In this document: piece after piece, positions 19,401-26,530 of the stretch
How positions within the stretch are numbered: position 1 is the first letter of the stretch
How the letters are laid out: each line of letters opens with the position of its first letter
Origin: Parvularculaceae bacterium
GTDB lineage: Bacteria > Pseudomonadota > Alphaproteobacteria > Caulobacterales > Parvularculaceae
DNA: 64,000 nt
NCBI GenBank assembly: GCA_021776475.1
Contig: JAJFFV010000005.1
Location: forward strand, 124,001 to 188,000
Direction: 5' to 3'
Notes under the pieces: model-generated
What the model was told of the DNA's origin: nothing
Database searches by the model: none
Seen by the model: the letters and a program-made list of their open reading frames with translations, nothing else
Program-made: the position numbers and the translations under genes

Positions 19401-20217
19401 TGTAGCGAACCTCGGTGTAGAAATGCGCGTCGGGTGTTCGGGTCTGCGGTACGTTAGATCCCCACAATATCAGGAACCCTGAATTGTACCAGTCAGCGCT
19501 TTCAGGAACATCAGTTTGTTCACCCCAGGTCATCGGGCTCGCCGGAGGCAGGTCGCAATACCAGTCATAAAAACTCATACAGGTTCCACCAAGCAGTGAC
19601 AGATAGCGCGAACCTGCAGCATATGAGACCATCGACATCGCTGGGATCGGTGAAAAGCCGATGACCCGATCTGGTCCGTATTTCCTGGCCGTGTACGCAT
19701 TAGCGGACGCAATGATCTCATTGACCTCAGGCCAGCTTGCCCGAACAAAGCCGCCAAGGCCGCGTTGTTTCACGTAAGAGTCACGCGTTGACTGATCTTC
19801 AACAATGGACGCCCAGGCAGCGACAGGCGTGCGGATTGCCCGCGCAGCGCGCCAGGCTTGCATCAACCTGCTGCGGATCAACGGGTGTTTCAGCCGATTG
19901 CCGCTATATAGATACCAGCTGTAGCTGGCACCGCGGGAGCAACCACGCGGTTCATGATTTGGTAGATCGGGGCGCGTTCTTGGGTAATCCGTTTGCTGTG
20001 TTTCCCACGTCACAATACCGCCCTTGACGTAGATTTTCCAACTGCAAGACCCGGTGCAATTCACGCCATGGGTGGAGCGCACAATCTTGTCATGCTGCCA
20101 GCGCTTCCGGTAGGCATCCTCCCAAGTGCGATCTTCTTGCGTCACGACACCATGACCGTTGGAGAAATTGCTGACCTGTTTTTTGAAATATGTCAGCCTA
20201 TCCAGAATATGGCTCAT
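16483..20217 (-). CDS. narG: Respiratory nitrate reductase alpha subunit (molybdopterin)
   Basis: 1244 residues, the normal NarG size. The N-terminal FS0 cluster ligands are HGVNCTGSCSW with the last cysteine in PRGCSRGASYSW. The WGSNVPQTRTPDAHFYTEV segment is typical of membrane-bound Nar enzymes that bind Mo-bisMGD. There is no Tat signal, as expected for the cytoplasm-facing enzyme. It reduces nitrate to nitrite. It overlaps narK and narH by four bases on each side, so all five nar genes are translationally coupled. Confidence 0.97.
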   Translation of the reverse strand: MSHILDRLTYFKKQVSNFSNGHGVVTQEDRTWEDAYRKRWQHDKIVRSTHGVNCTGSCSWKIYVKGGIVTWETQQTDYPRTRPDLPNHEPRGCSRGASYSWYLYSGNRLKHPLIRSRLMQAWRAARAIRTPVAAWASIVEDQSTRDSYVKQRGLGGFVRASWPEVNEIIASANAYTARKYGPDRVIGFSPIPAMSMVSYAAGSRYLSLLGGTCMSFYDWYCDLPPASPMTWGEQTDVPESADWYNSGFLILWGSNVPQTRTPDAHFYTEVRYKGAKSVVVSPDYSEASKFGDIWLSPKQGTDAALAMAFGHVILKEFYLDRQVGYFQEYARKYTDMPMLVRLVKKDGHLVPDRLLRASDFDNGLNESNNPEWKTIAFDQKAGKIVCPRGSIGFRWGEQGKWNLEEKSGAGVDTDLAISLIDHRDDAVDVAFPYFGNRAHDHFTGTDHPDVLERRVPAKRLQLQDGETLVATVFDLLVANYGLDRGLGADGAATSYDDDIPYTPAWQEAITGVSRDKVIAVARGFADNAEKTRGKSMVILGAGLNHWYHMDMSYRGIINMLVMCGCVGQSGGGWSHYVGQEKLRPQTGWQPLAFGLDWARPPRQMNSTSFFYAHTDQWRYETVGVDEIMSPLAPDGVSDGSFIDLNARAERMGWLPSAPQLQRNPLEIANDAAAAGVEVADYVARELKSGTLKMSCEDPDDPANWPRNMFVWRSNLLGSSGKGHEYFLKHLLGATHGVQGKDLGETGGQKPEDVVWHEDAPEGKLDLLVTIDFRMSTTCVYSDIALPTASWYEKDDLNTSDMHPFIHPLTSAVDPLWECKSDWDIFKGIAQSFSDVAPEVLGAEQDVVLTPILHDTPGELAQAVDVKDWKKGEIEPIPGKTMPAIAVVERDYPNLHKRFTALGPLMDSVGNGGKGIAWKTEHEVEHLRAINGVVKEEGPTKGMPRIDSAIDAAEVILMLAPETNGEVAVKAWGALEKITGREHAHLARPKEDEKIRFRDVVAQPRKIISSPTWSGIESEKVCYNAGYTNVHELIPWRTLTGRQQLYQDHLWMRAFGESLCVYRPPVDMKTIAPIIDKKPNGNKQIVLNFITPHQKWGIHSTYTDNLLMLTLSRGGPIVWLSEDDAKDVGIEDNDWIEAYNTNGALTARAVVSQRIKPGMVMMYHAQEKIVNVPGSEITGQRGGIHNSVTRTVLKPTHMIGGYAQQSYGFNYYGTVGSNRDEFVIVRKMNKVDWLDEPAKKKEIAE

Positions 20218-22967
20218 GCAACTTCTCCGGTTTGCAAGTTAACGGGTTCAGATGATTTTGTTGGCTGGCCGCGCTCAATGGCATGCAGCACCCCACCCTT
20301 GCGGGAGTAGACAAACCAAGTAAGCGCCGCACAGGTCGCATAGAAAACAAGGAATGCCCAAAGCGCACCTTCGGGGCCACCAGTCATTGAAATTGAGGTT
20401 CCGTATGACTTGGGAATGAAGAATGCGCCGTAGGCGGCGATCGCTGATGTGAACCCGATAATTGCGGCCGATTCTTTTTCCGCCTGACGCAACCGCGCCG
20501 CCGGGTCAAGTTGTGGCGCGAGCCGCCCTACTTCTTCGCGCATGATGATCGGGATCATCTGGAAAGTGGAGGCGTTGCCGACCCCTGTCGCAAAGAACAA
20601 GATCATGAACATCACGAAGAACCCCCAGAATGCGCCTGCTTGATCCTTGATCCCAAGAAAATACAGAACGCCGCCGACCGCGATGATCATGGTCAAGAAC
20701 ACCCAGAATGTGACCCGGGCACCGCCCCATTTGTCAGAGATCCAACCGGTCATTGATCTGGATAAGGCGCCGACCAGCGGCCCTAGAAAGGCGAATTGCA
20801 GAACATTTACCTCGGGAAATTGCGTTTTCATCAATAACGGAAATCCCGCCGCATACCCAATAAATGAGCCGAACGTGCCGGTATAAAGCCAGCACATGAT
20901 CCAGTTGTGACGACGGGTGAAGATCACCGACTGCTCTGCGAACGATGCTTTGGCCGACGCAATATCATTCATGCCGAACCAGGCAGCTGCAGTTGCAATC
21001 AGAAGAAACGGCACCCAGATGAAGCCGGCATTTTGCAACCACATCAACTGTCCATCGTTAGTGGTCTGCGGCTCACCACCCAACACACCAAAGACGCTTG
21101 CTGTAATGGCAATCGGCACCGCGAATTGCATAACGCTGACGCCAAGATTTCCAAGACCGGCGTTCATCGCCAACGCATTGCCTTTCTGTGCTTTTGGGAA
21201 GAAAAAGCTGATATTCGCCATTGAGGAGGCAAAATTGCCGCCGCCAAAACCGCACAACAAAGCAAGTACAAGGAACAGAAAGTATGGTGTTGCCGGATTT
21301 TGCACGGCATAACCGATACCAAACGCCGGGATAAGCAAGGACGCAGTGGTCAATGTCGTCCACAATCGGCCACCCACAATTGGCACCATGAATGAATAGA
21401 AAATCCGCAAACTCGCACCGGATAGACCCGGCAGCGCCGCCAGCCAAAACAACTGATCTGTTGAGTAGGCAAAACCGATAGAGGGTAATTTCGCAACAAC
21501 GACGCTCCACACCATCCAGACGGAAAAAGCAAGAAGCAGCGCGGGGATTGAAATCCAGAGGTTACGGTTGGCGATGCGGCGCCCTTTTTCCTTCCAGAAC
21601 GCCTCATCTTCTGGCCGCCAGTCCTCAAGCACCGGGCTGACTTTCTCGGCGCGTTCTTTGGTGTGTATTTCCTGCATTTCCGGAAATTGCGGCAATGCTT
21701 CCAGTTCCGTACCAAAGGCTTTCTGCTCCATATGGCGGATCGCGAAGTGCATCCAGATGAGTGAGACGCTGGCCACGCCAAAAAGCAGCATGAAACAACT
21801 GGTCCAGATACCTGTTAAATCGTTCATCACACCGAACATAATCGGTAAGACAAATCCGCCGAGACCACCGACCATCCCGACAAGGCCGCCAACGGCCCCT
21901 ACGTGTTCGGGATAATAAACCGGGATGTGCTTGTAGACCGCTGCCTTGCCGAGCGACATGAAAAAACCGAGAACGAAAATCACAACAACAAAAGGCGCGA
22001 GCCCCATTTGGGTTGAAAACGTAATGTTGCCTTCAATGCCATGAATTATATAATCCGTATGAGGATAGGCCAACATGAAAAGGCAAAGAGCCGATACCGC
22101 GAACGTCCAGTACATAACTTTTCGAGCGCCTATTTTGTCGGACAAGTATCCGCCATACGCCCGAAAAAGGCTCGCGGGAATTGCGTAGGCCGCCGCGAGC
22201 ATGCCGGCGGATTTAATATCGAGGTCATAAACGCCGATCAGATAGCGGGGCAACCACAGTGCAAGAGCTACGAAAGCACCGAAGACAAAGAAATAGTAGA
22301 GAGCGAATCGCCAAACCTGAAGTCTGCGAAGCGGGGACAATTCCATCAGGGCATTGCGAGGTTTTTCGCCGCGCGCTTTCCTGGCGATAGTCGCCGGGTC
22401 CTCTTTGGTAAACAGGAAAAAGAGTATCGCAACCACAACCAAGATCACGGCATAGACTTGCGCCGTGCGCTCCCAACCGAGGGCCACCAACAAAAACGGC
22501 GCCCCGAAGCTAGTTATAGCTGCACCGACATTTCCCATGCCGAAAATGCCGAGAGCTGTTCCTTGATGTTCGCTGTCGAACCATTTTGACGTGTAGGCTA
22601 TACCAACAGCAAAAGATCCCCCGGCGAGCCCCACGCCCAGTGCGGCCACTAGGAACATCGGGTAAGTACTGACGGTTGATAAGAGCCACACGGCTATTGC
22701 CGACAGCAGCATAACCATCGTGAAAACCCTGCGCCCACCAAACTGATCGGTCCAAATGCCAAGAAAAATCCGGCTTAGTGAGCCCGTCAGGATAGGCGTT
22801 GCGACGAGGATACCAAATTGGGTCTCACTTAGCCCCAGGTCCTGCTTGATCCTCACACCAATGATCGAAAATATTGTCCATACTGCAAAACATGCTGTGA
22901 ACGAAATCGTACTTGTCCACAATGCTTGTTGTTGCTGGCTTTTTGTTACCCCTTCAAGATTTTGCAT
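20214..22967 (-). CDS. narK: Nitrate/nitrite transporter, fused NarK1-NarK2
   Basis: 917 residues, about twice the size of a single major-facilitator protein, with two sets of about twelve membrane helices. The first half carries LSETQFGILVATPILTGSLSR and WTDQFGGRRV; the second half repeats the pattern (LPGLSGASLRIFYSFMVPIVGGR). A charged cytoplasmic linker lies at about residues 420-470. Fusions of this kind are known from Paracoccus-type denitrifiers, where one half acts as nitrate/proton symporter and the other as nitrate/nitrite antiporter. It is the first gene of the nar operon and faces a Crp/Fnr regulator. Confidence 0.94.
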   Translation of the reverse strand: MQNLEGVTKSQQQQALWTSTISFTACFAVWTIFSIIGVRIKQDLGLSETQFGILVATPILTGSLSRIFLGIWTDQFGGRRVFTMVMLLSAIAVWLLSTVSTYPMFLVAALGVGLAGGSFAVGIAYTSKWFDSEHQGTALGIFGMGNVGAAITSFGAPFLLVALGWERTAQVYAVILVVVAILFFLFTKEDPATIARKARGEKPRNALMELSPLRRLQVWRFALYYFFVFGAFVALALWLPRYLIGVYDLDIKSAGMLAAAYAIPASLFRAYGGYLSDKIGARKVMYWTFAVSALCLFMLAYPHTDYIIHGIEGNITFSTQMGLAPFVVVIFVLGFFMSLGKAAVYKHIPVYYPEHVGAVGGLVGMVGGLGGFVLPIMFGVMNDLTGIWTSCFMLLFGVASVSLIWMHFAIRHMEQKAFGTELEALPQFPEMQEIHTKERAEKVSPVLEDWRPEDEAFWKEKGRRIANRNLWISIPALLLAFSVWMVWSVVVAKLPSIGFAYSTDQLFWLAALPGLSGASLRIFYSFMVPIVGGRLWTTLTTASLLIPAFGIGYAVQNPATPYFLFLVLALLCGFGGGNFASSMANISFFFPKAQKGNALAMNAGLGNLGVSVMQFAVPIAITASVFGVLGGEPQTTNDGQLMWLQNAGFIWVPFLLIATAAAWFGMNDIASAKASFAEQSVIFTRRHNWIMCWLYTGTFGSFIGYAAGFPLLMKTQFPEVNVLQFAFLGPLVGALSRSMTGWISDKWGGARVTFWVFLTMIIAVGGVLYFLGIKDQAGAFWGFFVMFMILFFATGVGNASTFQMIPIIMREEVGRLAPQLDPAARLRQAEKESAAIIGFTSAIAAYGAFFIPKSYGTSISMTGGPEGALWAFLVFYATCAALTWFVYSRKGGVLHAIERGQPTKSSEPVNLQTGEVA

Positions 22968-23174
22968 GGTGACCGCCTCGATTTTCTCTACGTCAGATAG
23001 ATCCTAAAGCCAGCATTTCTGCCTTGCTTCATGAACTCATCCTCATTGACAGCAAATATCGGTGATCACCCTCTTGGCGCAAGTGCAGTGTGCCGAATTT
23101 CATCCGTGAACCGAAGAAACAAGACATGCGGCGTGAAAAGTCGTCTGGTGATTTGCAGTTTTGGGGAGCAGGCA

Positions 23175-23188
23175 TTGATCACAATCAA
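23175..23188. promoter_or_regulatory. Fnr box, perfect match TTGAT-N4-ATCAA
   Basis: The sequence TTGATCACAATCAA matches the Fnr/Anr consensus exactly. Its centre is about 214 bases from the narK start. It probably activates narK under oxygen limitation, either through an Fnr protein encoded elsewhere or through the adjacent regulator. Confidence 0.8.
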
Positions 23189-23218
23189 TGACTGACTTGG
23201 CAGGGCAGATGACGCCGC

Positions 23219-23232
23219 TTGACAAATGTCAA
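23219..23232. promoter_or_regulatory. Second Crp/Fnr-type palindrome TTGAC-N4-GTCAA
   Basis: TTGACAAATGTCAA is a perfect inverted repeat of the Crp/Fnr superfamily type, variant in the outer half-site base. Its centre is 44 bases (four helical turns) from the first box and about 51 bases from the regulator's chosen start. It could serve autoregulation or be the target of an Nnr/NarR-type protein. Confidence 0.65.
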
Positions 23233-23276
23233 GTGAATGTCGGATACGGATGGCAGGAAGCAGCGAGGGAAAGCGG

Positions 23277-23969
23277 ATGCGCAACGCAGAAAAGGAAACT
23301 GTTCGTTCGCTCGAACTATTCTCCGACATGTCGGATAAACATTTCGAAGAGCTGTTAGTTGGCAGCTTCCTGCAACGCTTCCCCGCCTCGGTCATTTTGT
23401 TCTCCGAGACCGATCTGACGGACTTTCTACATGTCCTGATTGATGGTCAGGTCGAGCTGTTCGCCAGCACAAATAACCGAGAGGGCACGATGACCCTGAT
23501 CAGGCCAGTCGCAACATTTGTACTGGCATCGGCAATAACAGACGGTGTCTATCAATTGTCAGCACGAACTCTGCAGTCATCGCAGATTCTGATGATACCA
23601 GCACAAAATATCAGAGCGGCGATGTCTGAGGACCGAAAGTTTGCGGAACGGTCTGTGCGTGAACTGGCCCACTGTTATCATGGAGTTGTTCGAGCCTACA
23701 AAAATATGAAGCTCCGAACTGCGGTGGAACGTCTCGCGAACTATCTGCTGGTGCAACACAGACGCCAGGGCGAGAGTCATGCACTGGTATTGCCCGTGGA
23801 AAAACGTGTCCTTGCATCCATGCTTGGGATGACGCCAGAAAATCTGTCACGCTCGTTTGTGACGTTGAAACCATATGGCGTAAAAGTCGATGGTAGCGAA
23901 GTCAGCATCACAAAACTGAAAGACCTGGAAACCCTCGCCAAACCATCTGCGCTGATCGACAACAAATAA
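23277..23969 (+). CDS. Crp/Fnr-family regulator of nitrate respiration (NarR/Nnr-like)
   Basis: 230 residues from the ATG at 23277, preceded by GAGGGAAAGCGG; upstream ATGs lack this and one lies in an operator. A cyclic-nucleotide-type sensor barrel spans about 20-120, a long dimer helix about 120-150, and a helix-turn-helix about 175-205 (VLASMLGMTPENLSRSFVTL, with the E..SR recognition pattern of Fnr proteins). No cysteine cluster for an iron-sulfur centre is present, so it is not a classical oxygen-sensing Fnr. NarR- or Dnr/Nnr-type sensing of nitrate, nitrite or NO fits the neighbours but is inferred. Confidence 0.88.
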   Translation: MRNAEKETVRSLELFSDMSDKHFEELLVGSFLQRFPASVILFSETDLTDFLHVLIDGQVELFASTNNREGTMTLIRPVATFVLASAITDGVYQLSARTLQSSQILMIPAQNIRAAMSEDRKFAERSVRELAHCYHGVVRAYKNMKLRTAVERLANYLLVQHRRQGESHALVLPVEKRVLASMLGMTPENLSRSFVTLKPYGVKVDGSEVSITKLKDLETLAKPSALIDNK

Positions 23970-23985
23970 GGGAGGATGTTCATCC

Positions 23986-24306
23986 ATGGCCAAAGAGAAA
24001 TTACCGTCAGCTGCTGGTGGCGTTGCAAGCGATTTTCCGAACGTGTGGAAAGCCTATGCAGCACTTGGCAAAGAAGTATCAGAGGCCGGCTTGCTCGATG
24101 CTAAAAGCCGCCGGCTCGTGAAACTTGCACTTTCGATCGGTGGCAGCTCTGAGGGTGCCGTTCATTCACATACCAGGCAGGCGCTCGCTGAAGGAATCTC
24201 TGCGGATGAAATCAAGCACACAGCTCTTTTGGCGATAACAACTTTGGGATTTCCAAATGCCATCGCCGCATTGAGCTGGATTGAGGATATCACCGATCCG
24301 GACTGA
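23986..24306 (+). CDS. Carboxymuconolactone-decarboxylase/AhpD-like protein lacking the CxxC
   Basis: 106 all-helical residues. The pattern LLDAKSRRLVKLALSIG ... HSHTRQALAEGISADEIKHTALLAITTLGFPNA is that of the CMD/AhpD family. In peroxidase-active members the central motif is ExxCxxCH; here it reads EGAVHSH, with both cysteines missing. It starts 16 bases after the regulator stop, so the two form an operon. Its role is unknown; a thiol peroxidase activity is unlikely given the missing cysteines. Confidence 0.82.
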   Translation: MAKEKLPSAAGGVASDFPNVWKAYAALGKEVSEAGLLDAKSRRLVKLALSIGGSSEGAVHSHTRQALAEGISADEIKHTALLAITTLGFPNAIAALSWIEDITDPD

Positions 24307-24351
24307 GATCCGCCGGGAAGGTTCGCTTCTGGTGGGTCTGGCTTTTCCTTT

Positions 24352-24395
24352 GCCGCCCAAAAAGGGCGGCCCCGGAGACGATGGCCCGCCATCGT
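24352..24395 (+). terminator. Two consecutive hairpins after the regulator operon
   Basis: GCCGCCC-AAAAA-GGGCGGC (24352-24370) is followed by ACGATGG-CCCG-CCATCGT (24378-24395). Both stems are perfect. No T-run follows either, so a factor-independent terminator is not proven. They lie between the CMD gene and tRNA-His copy 2. Confidence 0.4.
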
Positions 24396-24487
24396 GAGCG
24401 AAAGGCGGCATCAACTGTTCGTTTGGCAAATGAGTGCCTGAAGGAATAGATACGTGACTATCCGTTGACCTGTTTTCAAATCTTTAG

Positions 24488-24564
24488 TGGTACCGCCTCC
24501 TGGGATCGAACCGGGGACCTCTAGATCCACAATCTAGCGCTCTAACCTACTGAGCTAAGGCGGC
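24488..24564 (-). tRNA. tRNA-His (GTG), copy 2, with encoded CCA
   Basis: Reverse-strand cloverleaf with anticodon loop TTGTGGA (anticodon at 24528-24530). The acceptor stem GCCGCCT/AGGCGGT pairs fully except for a terminal G-U. CCA is encoded at 24488-24490. The discriminator is A73 rather than the C73 usual in bacteria, although a G precedes the first base. The T-stem has a C-A mismatch at the third pair. This copy looks the better preserved of the two. Confidence 0.93.
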
Positions 24565-24628
24565 CTGTCTGAAAATGAGCGCGCAACCTAGTCGCACTCA
24601 TTCTGATTTTCAAGTGTAAGATGGTGAC

Positions 24629-25441
24629 CTAAATCTCGTAGCCCATGGCCTTAATTTCGGCTTTCAGCGAAGCAATACGAGTTGAATCAGCCGGGTGTGT
24701 CGATAGGAATTCTGGCGGGGCAGCGCCTGCTTGAGATTTTGCCTGCGCCATTTTGGTCCAGAACCGGACCGCTTCGCGCGGATCATAGCCAGCGCTCGGC
24801 ATGTAACGAAGGCCGACACGATCGGCTTCTGACTCATGGCTCCTCGAGAACGGCAGCAGGAAGCCAACCTGCGCGCCCACACCGAGCGCTTGTTGAATGG
24901 CTTGCGAGTTTTGCGGCGAGCGTGAATCGAGGATCGCACCGGCGGCGCTAAGCCCGAATTGTGTCGCGGCTGATTGTCCATAACGTTGACCGGAATGGTT
25001 CAGTTTCACATGCGCAACTTCATGACCCATGACCACGGCGATCTGGTCATCATTCTCCATCACATCGAGAATGCCGGTGTAGATGCCGATCTTGTTCCCT
25101 GGCAGGGCAAAAGCATTCAGCGACTTGTCATCAAACGTCACAACTTCCCACGCGGCCGGATTTTCACCGGCTGCCCGCAGCACTTTTAGAGCAACCCGAT
25201 TGACCCGGCTCGTGTAGCGCGGATCGGTAGATGCCCGTTGTTTCTGTTTCAGCTCGGCCCAGGCCGGACCTGCGGCCTGTGCCATTTGCGCCTGCGACGG
25301 CGTGAACGCGGTTGCAACCGTCGAGCATCCCGGCGCTAGCGCAATTGCCGTTCCACCAGCAAGACCGCGCAACAAATCGCGTCGGCTTAACGACGGCTGG
25401 TGTACTTCCTGATTTTCAGTCTCCTGATAACAACCACACAT
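24629..25441 (-). CDS. M48-family zinc metallopeptidase with Tat-like leader (downstream copy)
   Basis: 270 residues from the ATG at 25441, preceded by the strong AGGAGGTGGG ribosome site. About 16 residues of hydrophilic N-terminus (MCGCYQETENQE) precede SRRDLLRGLAGGTAIALAPGC, a twin-arginine motif with hydrophobic stretch and a possible but imperfect lipobox. The peptidase motif HEVAH and the third ligand in ESEADRVGLRY are present, as is the membrane-associated M48 pattern SLNAFALPGNKIGIYTGIL. It resembles periplasmic BepA/LoiP-type proteases in outer-membrane quality control. It follows a paralogue by 39 bases. Confidence 0.9.
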   Translation of the reverse strand: MCGCYQETENQEVHQPSLSRRDLLRGLAGGTAIALAPGCSTVATAFTPSQAQMAQAAGPAWAELKQKQRASTDPRYTSRVNRVALKVLRAAGENPAAWEVVTFDDKSLNAFALPGNKIGIYTGILDVMENDDQIAVVMGHEVAHVKLNHSGQRYGQSAATQFGLSAAGAILDSRSPQNSQAIQQALGVGAQVGFLLPFSRSHESEADRVGLRYMPSAGYDPREAVRFWTKMAQAKSQAGAAPPEFLSTHPADSTRIASLKAEIKAMGYEI

Positions 25442-25480
25442 GCGACCCACCTCCTGCTCTTTCCGGTACATTCGGGTGAG

Positions 25481-26410
25481 CTATACCCAGCCCTGACTTC
25501 TGATATAATTGCGCAGATTTTCTGCACGGTACAATGGATCAGGGTGCGTGGATAGCCAGCTTGGGCCACGCGACTGTGATGACTTTGCCATTTTCTGCCA
25601 CAGACTGACTGACTGCATCGGATCATAGCCACCGTTGTACATATACTTGGCACCCAGTGTATCAGCCTCAAGCTCATGACGACGCGAGTAAGGCAAGATG
25701 ACACCAAACATCAACCCGGCACCCAGCGCAGCTCCCAGCAGCTGCGTGTTGCGGCTGGCATTACGCTGACAATTATTTACGGCCGCCACTTCCTCGCGGG
25801 TGTAACCGCCGGGCGCGTAGGCTTCTTTCAACTCCTCGCATTTGCGGTTCATTTGCGACGCGCCGATCATTGTGCCACCTGCGACCGCGAGTTGGCCCGC
25901 CATTTGCTGACTGACCCGTTCAGCGGCATGGCGGCCGCTCACATGCCCAACTTCATGGCCCAGGATTGCACCGAGCTGATCGTCATTATCGACGAAGTCC
26001 ATCATGCCTTTGTAAAATCCGACCCGATTACCCGGCAACACGAAGGCGTTCTTTGTGTTCGAGTTAAACACGGCATACTCAAAGCGCTGGTCTGCGCGTC
26101 CGGCGCCTTTTGCGATGCGACTGCCCACAGATTCAAGTCGCCGATTGTAGGACGTGCCGTTGAGTGTCGGCTGTGATTTCTTCGATTCAGCCCATGAAGA
26201 CGCTGCCATCTGGGCAAGCTGACCATCCGAGACGAGGATTAGCTGGCTGGCGCCGGTTTCCGGGTTAGTTGAGCAACTTGTCAGCGCGGTTGGAATTGCC
26301 GCCATGACAGTGCCTGCCGCAAGCCCGCGCACCAGGTCCCGGCGCGACATCTGAACAATGTCCAAGCCCTTGATTTTACCTACAATTTTTCGATTTTCAC
26401 CGTCACACAT
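25481..26410 (-). CDS. M48-family zinc metallopeptidase with Tat-like leader (upstream copy)
   Basis: 309 residues from the ATG at 26410 (AGGAGGTGGGGCT upstream). A 25-residue hydrophilic start leads to MSRRDLVRGLAAGTVMAAI and the lipobox LTSC, so a Tat-exported lipoprotein is predicted. HEVGH is the zinc motif and HELEADTLGAKYMY carries the third ligand. An insertion with four cysteines in total (KCEELKEAY, NNCQRN among them) after the active site distinguishes it from its neighbour. The two genes share leader architecture and probably arose by tandem duplication. Confidence 0.9.
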   Translation of the reverse strand: MCDGENRKIVGKIKGLDIVQMSRRDLVRGLAAGTVMAAIPTALTSCSTNPETGASQLILVSDGQLAQMAASSWAESKKSQPTLNGTSYNRRLESVGSRIAKGAGRADQRFEYAVFNSNTKNAFVLPGNRVGFYKGMMDFVDNDDQLGAILGHEVGHVSGRHAAERVSQQMAGQLAVAGGTMIGASQMNRKCEELKEAYAPGGYTREEVAAVNNCQRNASRNTQLLGAALGAGLMFGVILPYSRRHELEADTLGAKYMYNGGYDPMQSVSLWQKMAKSSQSRGPSWLSTHPDPLYRAENLRNYIRSQGWV

Positions 26411-26530
26411 AGCCCCACCTCCTGATGCAGTCTCGCTGCATATGGTAACCATGTGGAGTATTCTTGCAAGACAATGGCGCGAAAATGGCCCGGTGATGGC
26501 AAAAGCCAGGTTAAAACCACAATATCGTGA

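Larger units (their letters stand above)
22968..23276. promoter_or_regulatory. Divergent control region of narKGHJI and the Crp/Fnr regulator
   Basis: 309 non-coding bases between narK and the regulator gene. They hold two Fnr-type palindromes (listed separately) and no plausible gene. An in-frame ATG at 23226 lies inside the second palindrome and is unlikely to be the real start. No convincing -10 element could be picked for either direction. Confidence 0.7.

Noticed and set aside
22041-22589. 182-codon open frame antisense to narK
   Set aside because: Very polar translation mirrors the hydrophobic narK codons; no start signal.
24166-24429. Short minus-strand frames across the twin hairpins
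   Set aside because: They overlap the CMD gene on the opposite strand and the hairpins; no ribosome site.
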